DNA from: Streptomyces shenzhenensis
Lineage (GTDB): Bacteria > Actinomycetota > Actinomycetes > Streptomycetales > Streptomycetaceae
Reading direction: 5' to 3'
Assembly: GCF_003688995.1 (NCBI RefSeq)
Contig: NZ_PENI01000035.1
Span: 37,032-101,031, forward strand
Length of the DNA stretch: 64,000 bases
Shown here: in pieces, positions 52,989-60,210 of the stretch
Layout of the letters: every line of letters begins with the position of its first letter
How positions within the stretch are numbered: the first letter of the stretch is position 1
Translations under genes and position numbers: made by a program
Notes under the pieces: model-generated
What the model was told of the DNA's origin: nothing
Seen by the model: only the letters and a program-made list of their open reading frames with translations
Database searches by the model: none

Positions 52989-55900
52989 GTGCGGCTGTCG
53001 CGGGGCATCACGGGATGGGCGTTCCTCACGGAGGCGGACGGTGTCCGGCAGGCCGGCCTGGCGGTCGGGGCGGCGGACATCAGTCCGTTCACCACCGGCG
53101 GCGGGGCCGGAGGCAGCCTGTTCGCCCGCGCGCACGCGTGGGGCCTCCCGGTGCTCCGCTCCCTGGACGCACTGCCCTTCGACCGGCGCGCCGATCCCCG
53201 CTGGTGTGTCACGCGGGACGGCGCGGGCGTGCTGTCCGTCCGCAGCCCCGACGGTGCGCGCTTCGCCCACGACCTGGAGCTGGAGCTGCCGACGGGCTGG
53301 CAGGACGCGGCGGACGCGGCCGGCTCGGTCCTGCTGGTCGTCTCCCATGTACTGCCCGCCACCGACGATCCGCTCGGCACGCTCTCCTTCGAGACGCGGC
53401 AGGGGATGGTGTGCGCCGGCCCCGTCCGCTTCGGCGAGCCGGGCCGGGACGCGGACCGCGAGCCGTCGGTCACCTTCCTCGTCGACCCCGTCGGCGTACT
53501 GATGGATCTGACGCAGTACGTGTGCGACCGGATCCTGTCGCTGGACGAGGCGAAGCGACGGGCGCGCGAGGTGGAGCGGATACGGCGGGCCCTGCCCGAG
53601 CGCCTCGCCCTGTCCGCCGAGGCGATGGTGCGCCTGCTGCTCCGGGACGCGTTCCTCGACCACCGTGGCCTGACCGAGTTCATGTACGTCTACTGGCGGC
53701 TGGTCGCCGAGGTCGCCGACGGGTGCGGGACGCGGGCCGCTTGGCGGGTCGCGGCGCTCCGCACCGTCGAGTCGGCCGTCCCGCTGCTGGCGGACCGGTG
53801 CGAACGCGCCGTGTTCGAGGAGTCCGACGCGCTCGCGGCACTGCTGCTCGACGACCTGCACGACCCGGGCGACCTGGCGGCCGCGCTGCTGGCGGCCGCC
53901 CGGCTGCGCATGGCCGCCCGGGGACCGGAGGACCTCGGCGCCGACGTCTACGCCCGTGCCACGCAGACCACTTGGTCCGCCCGTCTGACGGCGGACCTGT
54001 ACCGCACCTGGTTCACCGAACAGGAGCCCCTCCAGGCCGAGTCGCATCGCCTCGTCGTAGAGGCGGGACATCTGGTGGTCCGGGCGCTGGAGCTGGACGA
54101 CGGGACGCGACGGCCCCGGCTGCTGGGCCTGCTGGCGCAGATCCTCGCCGACGAGAAGGGCGTCCACTTGGACGCCGCTCGCGCCGCACTGTCCGCGCTG
54201 CTCGACTCCCCCGGCCCCGGCGCCCCGGACCTCGCCCTCTTCCTGCTCAGGGTGGTGCACGAGGTTCCGGCGGAAACCGTCGACCGGCTGCTCACCGCGG
54301 TCCTCGGGGAGCCCGTGGCCGATGCCGTCGCCGCCCATGGCGTCGCCGTGACCGCGAAGGCGATCGACCAGGGCGTCAACCTGGCCAAGGAGCGTGCCGA
54401 CCGCACCCTGCTGCGCACCGTGCTGGACCGGGCGGAGCAGCTCGACATCCGCTGGGACCCCGCCCACCGCAGGCAGTTGACCGAGGCACGGCTCCATGTG
54501 CTCCCCGACGACCCCGTCGACTGCCCCGGCCCCGACCGGCCGCTCACGGTGTCGTTCCCGCGGTCCTGGACACCGGCGCAGCGCTCGGCGGCGCTGCTGC
54601 ACACGGCCGCGCACGCCCTCGGCCGGCGGCAGCCGGCGCTGGGGCTCACCCTGCTGCGGCAGGCGGGCGACCACGGGAGCGAGGAGGTCCGGCTGCTGAC
54701 CGCGGACCTGCACCACCAGGCGGCCGAGGCGGGCGAACCGGGCCCCGGCCCTGTCCCCTTCCCCTGGGGCTACTACACGTACGCGGCACTCGGCTACGCC
54801 TCGCTCGGCCTCACGGAACTCGCCCGGGCGAGCCTGGTGCCGTTCGTGCAGCACCTGGGCACCCTCCGCGGAGACGCGCTCAAGGGTGCGCTGTACGCGG
54901 TCATCGTGGACCTGCCGAACTTCGATGCGAGCGGCGCGTCCGAACTCGGCGAGGTGCTGCGCGATCTCGTGCACAGCGCGGTCTGGCAGCTGGCCGCGGA
55001 GAGCGAGTCGCTGCCGATGGAGCTGATGCTCGGTCTGCACCAGGCGGGCAAGGGCTCGCAACTCGGCGCGTGGCGGCGGATCGACGGTCCACTCGTGCTG
55101 CCCCCGCGCATCCAGCACTTCATCGGCAGACTGCGTGACCTGGAGCGGCCGGCCGCCGCCGCTGGCGCGTCGCCGAACCTGCTGAACGTGGTCGACGCCG
55201 ATCACCGGCCCGACGGCCGGGACGATGCGCAGCTGGCCCGGAATCTGCGGTGGCGCGTCTCGTCGTTCATCGACGAGGAACTGCGCCGCCGCTCGGCGCC
55301 GTTCGTCGACGACCGGCACCTGTGGGCGAAGGTCCACACCCTGCTGGACGACCGGACCGTGCTGCTGACCTGGTTCCTGCCGACGGCCGTGAACGGGGCT
55401 GCGGTGCTGCTCGCGGTCACCGGGCAGGGCCGGGAACTGGCCGTGCGGCTCGGCGCCGGCGCGGACCCGGACGACGCACGGCACCCCGTCGCGGATCTGG
55501 TCGAGGCGGTCCGCGCGGAGGTCGAACGCGACCCGCTGTTCGCCGACGTGACGCCGGAGGGCGGCCGGCTGCTGGAGTCGGGCGGCCTGCCGCTCGGCCT
55601 CGACGACCGCTGGCAGGCGTGGCGTGCCCAGGGCAAGAACCGCATCCTGGCCTGGCCGCACGGGGCGCTGCACCATCTGCCGATCGCGCTGTGCCGCACC
55701 GGCGGCCGGATGATCGCCGACGACTGGACGGTCACCACCATCGCCGGCCTCGAAGCCCTGGTACCGGTCGACGGCCCCGTACGGCCCCGGCGCACCGCGG
55801 TGCTGGCCTCCGCCGCCGGAGGCGTGCCCTACGGTCTGCGGGCCGAACCTGCGCTGGAGGAGCATGCGCGGCAGGTCGCCGGGGCGGTCGGCGCGGAGGC

Positions 55901-56399
55901 CGCGACCGGGCCCGCGGCCACCCGGCAGCGGCTGCTCGCCGAGCTGTCCACGGCGGACGTCGTGCACATCGCCGTACACGGGATGCTGGACCGGGACGCG
56001 CCGTGGCTGCACTGCCTCTGTCTCACCCCGGACGGCGACGACGACGGCCGGGTCTTCGCCCATGACTTCCTGGAGGTCGACCTGCGCGGCGTCCGCCTGG
56101 TCACGCTCGCCGCGTGCGAGTCCGCGCTGGGACGGTTCGACCGTGCGGACAACCTCCGCGGCATCCCGTCGGCGCTGATCACCGCCGGGGCCCGGGCCGT
56201 CGTCGGGTGCCTGTGGCCCGTGCGCCCGGAGCCCGCGCTGCACTTCTACCGCCATATGCATCTGCGGATCGCGCACGGCACGGATCCGGAGCGGGCCTTC
56301 CGGGACGCCCAACTCGCCACCCGCGCCCGTCATCCGCACTACCGTGACTGGGGATCGTTCACCTATCTGCACGGCCGGAGCGAAGGAGCGGGGGAATGA
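52989..56399 (+). CDS. Large CHAT-domain (caspase-like) protease
   Basis: A 1,136-residue protein with a C-terminal CHAT peptidase domain (about residues 850-1136). The catalytic dyad is visible as H997 in VVHIAVHGMLD and C1043 in LVTLAACESALGR; the usual glycine/aspartate surroundings and the late GARAVVGCLWPV strand are present. The long N-terminal part (residues 1-800) is mostly helical and TPR-like in places (ALGYASLGLTELARASLVPF) but has no domain I can name. CHAT proteases act in bacterial cell-death and phage-defence systems, often cutting a coupled partner. The next gene overlaps by 4 bp. GTG at 52989 is a best guess; GTG at 52950 is also in frame. Confidence 0.88.
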   Translation: MRLSRGITGWAFLTEADGVRQAGLAVGAADISPFTTGGGAGGSLFARAHAWGLPVLRSLDALPFDRRADPRWCVTRDGAGVLSVRSPDGARFAHDLELELPTGWQDAADAAGSVLLVVSHVLPATDDPLGTLSFETRQGMVCAGPVRFGEPGRDADREPSVTFLVDPVGVLMDLTQYVCDRILSLDEAKRRAREVERIRRALPERLALSAEAMVRLLLRDAFLDHRGLTEFMYVYWRLVAEVADGCGTRAAWRVAALRTVESAVPLLADRCERAVFEESDALAALLLDDLHDPGDLAAALLAAARLRMAARGPEDLGADVYARATQTTWSARLTADLYRTWFTEQEPLQAESHRLVVEAGHLVVRALELDDGTRRPRLLGLLAQILADEKGVHLDAARAALSALLDSPGPGAPDLALFLLRVVHEVPAETVDRLLTAVLGEPVADAVAAHGVAVTAKAIDQGVNLAKERADRTLLRTVLDRAEQLDIRWDPAHRRQLTEARLHVLPDDPVDCPGPDRPLTVSFPRSWTPAQRSAALLHTAAHALGRRQPALGLTLLRQAGDHGSEEVRLLTADLHHQAAEAGEPGPGPVPFPWGYYTYAALGYASLGLTELARASLVPFVQHLGTLRGDALKGALYAVIVDLPNFDASGASELGEVLRDLVHSAVWQLAAESESLPMELMLGLHQAGKGSQLGAWRRIDGPLVLPPRIQHFIGRLRDLERPAAAAGASPNLLNVVDADHRPDGRDDAQLARNLRWRVSSFIDEELRRRSAPFVDDRHLWAKVHTLLDDRTVLLTWFLPTAVNGAAVLLAVTGQGRELAVRLGAGADPDDARHPVADLVEAVRAEVERDPLFADVTPEGGRLLESGGLPLGLDDRWQAWRAQGKNRILAWPHGALHHLPIALCRTGGRMIADDWTVTTIAGLEALVPVDGPVRPRRTAVLASAAGGVPYGLRAEPALEEHARQVAGAVGAEAATGPAATRQRLLAELSTADVVHIAVHGMLDRDAPWLHCLCLTPDGDDDGRVFAHDFLEVDLRGVRLVTLAACESALGRFDRADNLRGIPSALITAGARAVVGCLWPVRPEPALHFYRHMHLRIAHGTDPERAFRDAQLATRARHPHYRDWGSFTYLHGRSEGAGE

Positions 56400-57073
56400 C
56401 CGAGATCCGGTTGCGCGAGGTCGACCTCGTGCCCGAGCGCACGCTCGGCAATCCCGCCGGCGACTCACCGCTGCGCGGCCGGCTCACGTTCGGCTGGGAC
56501 CTGCTGCCCGCCGACCACGAGGGCGTGCCCGCGTCCTGGCTGTCCTACGTCAGGGCCACGCCCGACCGCGAGTTCCGGCACCTGCTGATGGTGGTGTCGT
56601 TCCGCCCGGAGACACCGGCGGGCAAGGGCGTGTTCCGCCATGCCTCCCTGGGCGTCGCCCTGTCCACACCGGACCCCGCCGCACGGCCCGTCGCGCGACT
56701 GATCGACCCGGGCGAGCGCACCCGCCCGGTCACCGACTCCGGCGCGGGCCTGAGCCTCACCGTCAAGGCCGGAGTGCTGGACGTGGGGATGACGAAGCCG
56801 CCGGGCACGGGGCTGCCGCGGGAGGAGTGGATCGTCCGGGGCCACGGCGCCTCCCAGCCGGACCCGCAGTGGGAGTTCCGAAGCGTCAGAGACGTCCCGC
56901 TGCTCGGCGACCACCCGGTGGCCGCGCTGGTCGAACTCGTACCGGACCGACGGAACACGGCGGAGGTACTGCTGGCGGCGGAGCTGGAACACCACACCTG
57001 GGGCATCCGCCGCTACCGCACCCACCTGACACCACCCCTCCACCCCATAGCCCTCACCCGGCAACCCGCCTGA
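56396..57073 (+). CDS. Unrecognised protein coupled to the CHAT protease
   Basis: I do not recognise this 225-residue protein. It starts within the CHAT stop (ATGA), so the two are probably made together. Sequence suggests an all-beta domain with aromatic-rich strands: RGRLTFGWDLLPADHEGVP, REFRHLLMVVSFRPE, REEWIVRGHGASQ and ELEHHTWGIRRYRTHL. There is no signal peptide, transmembrane helix or cysteine. Position and size fit a substrate, inhibitor or effector of the protease, but nothing in the sequence proves this. Confidence 0.75.
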   Translation: MTEIRLREVDLVPERTLGNPAGDSPLRGRLTFGWDLLPADHEGVPASWLSYVRATPDREFRHLLMVVSFRPETPAGKGVFRHASLGVALSTPDPAARPVARLIDPGERTRPVTDSGAGLSLTVKAGVLDVGMTKPPGTGLPREEWIVRGHGASQPDPQWEFRSVRDVPLLGDHPVAALVELVPDRRNTAEVLLAAELEHHTWGIRRYRTHLTPPLHPIALTRQPA

Positions 57074-57131
57074 ACCGGCGCTCCGACCGCGGCCCCCTCA
57101 GGGACATCGGGCAGGCTTCTCTCCGCTAGGC

Positions 57132-57147
57132 TTGAAGAGTTCTTCAA
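57132..57147. promoter_or_regulatory. 16-bp inverted repeat upstream of the first SulP-type ArsR unit
   Basis: TTGAAGA-GT-TCTTCAA is a perfect 7-bp dyad in an AT-rich patch 47 bp before the small gene that precedes the ArsR gene. It differs from the AATTGC-N8-GCAATT sites of the other two ArsR genes. Confidence 0.55.
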
Positions 57148-57194
57148 TTTGATAGTTGCCGTGCCAGTCAGGTCGGAAGGGAAGGTGGTCCTCG

Positions 57195-57380
57195 GTGGGC
57201 GGGTTCACCGAGGCCGTACGGGAGCGGGTGCGCGAGGCGCGCGCCGCGGTTGCGGCTGCTGTGGAGGCTGGGGACGCCTATGAGGTGGCCGTCGCCCAGG
57301 ACGAGCTGGATGACGCGCTGCGCGTGGCGCGGGGGCACGGCATCGACGCTGGCGCCGGCGTGGAGGCGGGTGAGGGGTGA
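57195..57380 (+). CDS. Small helical protein upstream of ArsR
   Basis: A 61-residue Ala/Glu/Arg-rich helical protein (GGFTEAVRERVREARAAVAA, then GDAYEVAVAQDELDDALRVA) ending AGAGVEAGEG. No family is recognised. Its GTGA overlap with the ArsR start and good third-position bias support translation. The start is GTG at 57195; a GTG three codons earlier is possible. Confidence 0.65.
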   Translation: MGGFTEAVRERVREARAAVAAAVEAGDAYEVAVAQDELDDALRVARGHGIDAGAGVEAGEG

Positions 57381-57724
57381 TCAGCGTGCCGGTTCCGCTG
57401 TACGAGGCGAAGGCCGATTTCTTCCGGATACTCGGCCATCCGGTGCGCATCCGGGTGCTCGAACTGCTGCAGGACGGGCCGATGCCCGTGCGTGATCTGC
57501 TGGCGTCCATCGAGGTCGAACCGTCGAGCCTGTCGCAGCAGTTGGCGGTGCTGCGCCGCTCCGGCATCGTCACCGCCACCCGTACCGGCTCGACGGTGGT
57601 GTACGAGCTGGCCGGCGGAGATGTCGCCGACCTGCTCGCCGCCGCCCGCCGGATTCTGTCCGTGCTGCTGGCCGGCCGGCAGGATCTGCTCGACGAGCTG
57701 CGCCGAACGGAAGCGGCGGGGTGA
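57377..57724 (+). CDS. ArsR-family regulator, copy 1
   Basis: A 115-residue winged-helix regulator (FFRILGHPVRIRVLELLQDG; PSSLSQQLAVLRRSGIVTAT; wing GSTVVYELAGGDVADLLAAA). It lacks the metal-binding CxC motif of ArsR/SmtB sensors. It is about 80% identical by eye to the ArsR protein of the SulP operon at 61940-62281, so the two likely sense the same cue. It overlaps the HATPase gene by 4 bp. Confidence 0.9.
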   Translation: MISVPVPLYEAKADFFRILGHPVRIRVLELLQDGPMPVRDLLASIEVEPSSLSQQLAVLRRSGIVTATRTGSTVVYELAGGDVADLLAAARRILSVLLAGRQDLLDELRRTEAAG

Positions 57725-58197
57725 CGGGCGGCGCGCGCTTCCGGCTCCCGTGGGATCGCCGCCGCAGACCCGCGGCGGCGGTCGAGCACGTCCGGCCGCG
57801 GGGGTACCGGCACCTCGCGTCGGTGCGCGTGGGGCCCGATGCCGTACGGGAGGCCCGGGAGGCGGCCGCCGGGCACTTCGCCCAGGCCGGCGTCGCCCCC
57901 GGCTCGGCCTTCGCGGACGCGGTGCTCCTGGTGGTGAGCGAGCTGGTCACGAACGTACTGCGGCACGCCGCGCACTCGCCGGTGGCGGACGTGGGGATAA
58001 CGGTCGCGGCCGGGCACCTGGTCGTGGGCGTCGCGGACGCCGAACCACGCCTGCCGGACCTCACCGACGACGGCATGGGAGCGGGGCTGCGTCTGGTGGC
58101 CGAGCTGGCCGCCGACTACGACGGCGAGGTCAGCGCCGAACCCGCCGTCGACCACGAGGGCAAAGTCGTCCTCGTACGGTTCCGGATCCCCTCGTAG
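57721..58197 (+). CDS. HATPase anti-sigma-like ATP-binding protein, coupled to ArsR copy 1
   Basis: A 158-residue GHKL ATPase with the N box VVSELVTNVLRHA and G2 box MGAGLRLVAELA. The G1 box is VADAEPRLP, again without a full DxGxG. It overlaps the ArsR gene by 4 bp, giving an ArsR-HATPase pair that resembles the end of the SulP operon. Partner protein unknown; no STAS anti-anti-sigma gene is adjacent, though the SulP transporter carries a STAS domain. Confidence 0.85.
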   Translation: MTGGARFRLPWDRRRRPAAAVEHVRPRGYRHLASVRVGPDAVREAREAAAGHFAQAGVAPGSAFADAVLLVVSELVTNVLRHAAHSPVADVGITVAAGHLVVGVADAEPRLPDLTDDGMGAGLRLVAELAADYDGEVSAEPAVDHEGKVVLVRFRIPS

Positions 58198-58265
58198 CGC
58201 ACACCACGAGGGAGGGCGCGAGGTCCGGGCCCGGCAAGGGCCTACCGGCCCTGATCTCCGCCCCG

Positions 58266-58284
58266 GCCGCCCCTTGAGGGCGGC
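58266..58284 (+). terminator. Hairpin in the 307-bp gap after the HATPase gene
   Basis: GCCGCCC-CTTGA-GGGCGGC forms a 7-bp stem 69 bp after the stop. The gap 58198-58504 separates convergent genes and shows no other feature; ORFs in it are unbiased. Confidence 0.5.
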
Positions 58285-58504
58285 GGCCCCGCACGGGGAT
58301 GATCAAGAACGCTCGTGGGCGGTCTCCACACCCGGGGGACCGTCCACGACACCGGCAGCGCGGGCCGGTCGACGGCCGCCGACGCGGGCGGCGTACGGCC
58401 AGGTCCACCGGTACGAGGGCCGGAAACGGCGCCGTCGATGTCGTACCGCCCGCGGACTCCCCGTGGTTGACCGGACGTCCTGCGGCTGGAGTCACAGGCC
58501 GTCG

Positions 58505-58855
58505 CTACGACGGCTCTCTCCGCTCCGGCTGGGCCGCCTTCAGGTCGGCAAGCAGTTCCGCCTGCCCCGCCAGCACGCCCGACAGGATCGAGCGCGCCAC
58601 CCGCAGCAGCTCCGTCACCTCCGGGCTGGTCAGCGAGTAGCACACGGTCGAACCCTGCTTGCGGGTCCTGACCAGGTTGGCCCGCCGCAACACGGCGAGC
58701 TGCTGGGACAGATAGGCCGGCTCGACGCCCACCTCGGACAGCATCTCGGCGACCGCGTACTCGCGCTCGCTCAGCAGTTCCAGGACGCGGATGCGGGCCG
58801 GGTGGCCGAGAGTCTTGAAGAACTCGGCCTTCAGTTGGTACAGCGGCGTGGTCAC
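58505..58855 (-). CDS. ArsR-family regulator, copy 2
   Basis: A 116-residue winged-helix protein (FFKTLGHPARIRVLELLSER; PAYLSQQLAVLRRANLVRTR; wing GSTVCYSLTSPEVTELLRVA). It is the most divergent of the three ArsR proteins here and carries one cysteine in the wing. An AATTGC-N8-GCAATT dyad lies 29 bp before its ATG and is the likely autoregulatory operator. It is monocistronic as far as can be seen. Confidence 0.9.
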   Translation of the reverse strand: MTTPLYQLKAEFFKTLGHPARIRVLELLSEREYAVAEMLSEVGVEPAYLSQQLAVLRRANLVRTRKQGSTVCYSLTSPEVTELLRVARSILSGVLAGQAELLADLKAAQPERREPS

Positions 58856-58884
58856 CGTGCCGTCCCTTCCCCGACGACCTGAGC

Positions 58885-58904
58885 AATTGCTGACGTTAGC
58901 AATT
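58885..58904. promoter_or_regulatory. AATTGC-N8-GCAATT operator before ArsR copy 2
   Basis: AATTGC (58885-58890) and GCAATT (58899-58904) are separated by TGACGTTA; the dyad extends by one base each side of the centre. The same arms and spacing occur before ArsR copy 3. Confidence 0.75.
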
Positions 58905-58946
58905 CACCGGCCGGGACGGGCAGCCCGTGTGACCATGTGAACCGGC

Positions 58947-59297
58947 TCAGACCTTCTTGACCACGCCGGACTTCAGCTGCATGGCGCCGAACCCGTCGAT
59001 CCGGCAGTCGATGTCGTGGCCGTCCACGCCGTCGACGAGCCGGATGTTGCGCACCTTGGTGCCCGCCTTGATGCCGGTCGGGCTGCCCTTGACCTTCAGC
59101 GTCTTCACCACCGTCACGGTGTCGCCGTCGGCGAGCACATTGCCGACCGCGTCCTTGACCACCCTGTCCCCGCCCGTGCCGGCCGGCCCGTCGGCCGGCG
59201 ACCACTCGTGTCCGCACTCCGGGCAGACGAGAAGCGCGCCCATCTCATAGGTGTACGCGCCGGAGCATTCGGGGCAGGCGGGAAGGCTGTCGCTCAT
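58947..59297 (-). CDS. Zinc-ribbon protein of the YjdM/PhnA family
   Basis: A 116-residue protein with an N-terminal zinc ribbon (CPECSGAYTYE, LLVCPECGHEW) and the C-terminal PhnA domain (KTLKVKGSPTGIKAGTKVRN; GFGAMQLKSGVVKKV). The family was once called alkylphosphonate utilisation protein PhnA, but the zinc-ribbon members are of uncertain function. Nothing in the context links it to phosphonate use. It lies upstream of, and on the same strand as, ArsR copy 2. Confidence 0.92.
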   Translation of the reverse strand: MSDSLPACPECSGAYTYEMGALLVCPECGHEWSPADGPAGTGGDRVVKDAVGNVLADGDTVTVVKTLKVKGSPTGIKAGTKVRNIRLVDGVDGHDIDCRIDGFGAMQLKSGVVKKV

Positions 59298-59374
59298 GGG
59301 GTCGGTCTCTTTCACTCGGTGAGTCGATACGAAAATACGGGTGGGGGAGCCGCCCGTTCGGGCCCGGTGCCGGG

Positions 59375-59800
59375 TCAGAGGGGCAGGGTGATCCAGATGC
59401 TCTTGCCCCTGCCGTCGGCGTCGCCGCGGACGACCGCCGTCCCGCCCAGGCCGAGCGTGAGCTCCATGACGGTGCCGAGTCCCCCGGCGAGGACGGCGGT
59501 GCCCGACGCGTACAGCGGGGGCTGGTACGGGTGCCGGTCATGGACGGCGAAGGCCAGGCAGTCCCTGCTCGCCGCGTAGATCACGGTGAGCTGCGGGGAG
59601 AGCAGGGCGGCATGCCGGACGCTGTTGGTGACCAGTTCGCTCAGCACCAGCAGCGCCGGATCCACGGCGGGGTGGCGCAGCCCGATGCCCCATTCCACCA
59701 GGGCCCGCTCGGCGGTCTCCCGGGCCACGCGGACCGCCGCCGGCTCGGTGGGCAGGGTGAGCACATGGCGGTACGGCAGCGTCTCCAGCTGCGCGGTCAT
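59375..59800 (-). CDS. HATPase anti-sigma-like ATP-binding protein, last gene of the SulP operon
   Basis: A 141-residue GHKL ATPase with N box VLSELVTNSVRHA and a G2-like AGGLGTVMELTLG. The G1 box reads VHDRHPYQP. It overlaps the preceding gene by 4 bp and so belongs to the ArsR-SulP-PPOX-HATPase operon. It may sequester a STAS-type partner, possibly the STAS domain of the transporter; this is inference. Confidence 0.87.
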   Translation of the reverse strand: MTAQLETLPYRHVLTLPTEPAAVRVARETAERALVEWGIGLRHPAVDPALLVLSELVTNSVRHAALLSPQLTVIYAASRDCLAFAVHDRHPYQPPLYASGTAVLAGGLGTVMELTLGLGGTAVVRGDADGRGKSIWITLPL

Positions 59801-60210
59801 CGCCCCTCAGCCCCCCGGATCAGGCGGAACCCGGTGACCGTCTGCGGGTGGATGCGGACGACGGTGTCGTGCGGACCGTACGTCCAGCCCGCGAGCGTGC
59901 GCAGGTAGTGGGTGGCCTCGTGCGGGTCGGTGATCGCCTCGGCCGGTCCGGTCGCGGTCACCGTCCAGCCGGTGCCGGTCGCGGCCTGGATCTCCTCGAC
60001 GTGGTAGGTCGCGGTCGGCGGAACGGCGGCCGGCTGCACCGGGGTACGGGCGATCAGCCGGCCGTACTCCCACACGTGCCGGGCGGGCCGTACGACGGTC
60101 GTCTCCCGCTGCTGGTACACCAGCCGCCCCAGCGCCGCCCCCTCCAGCAGCCACAGCGCCTCCGCTCCGGAGACCTCGACCATGCGCGGGGTGAGGGAGG
60201 GCGTGCTCAT
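59797..60210 (-). CDS. PPOX-class (pyridoxamine 5'-phosphate oxidase-like) flavin/F420-binding protein
   Basis: A 137-residue split beta-barrel protein (VEVSGAEALWLLEGAALGRL; GTGWTVTATGPAEAITDP; GFRLIRG). These proteins bind FMN, F420 or haem; many Streptomyces members beside stress regulators are uncharacterised. It overlaps the transporter gene and the HATPase gene by 4 bp each. ATG at 60210 is chosen because it forms the ATGA coupling. Confidence 0.87.
   Translation of the reverse strand: MSTPSLTPRMVEVSGAEALWLLEGAALGRLVYQQRETTVVRPARHVWEYGRLIARTPVQPAAVPPTATYHVEEIQAATGTGWTVTATGPAEAITDPHEATHYLRTLAGWTYGPHDTVVRIHPQTVTGFRLIRGAEGR

Noticed and set aside
52776..56468. 1,230-codon open frame opposite the CHAT gene
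   Set aside because: Shadow of the plus-strand gene; the plus frame has the catalytic motifs and correct third-position bias.
56396..57073. Bacterial gasdermin as CHAT partner
   Set aside because: No N-terminal cysteine for palmitoylation (no cysteine at all) and no gasdermin-like sequence seen.
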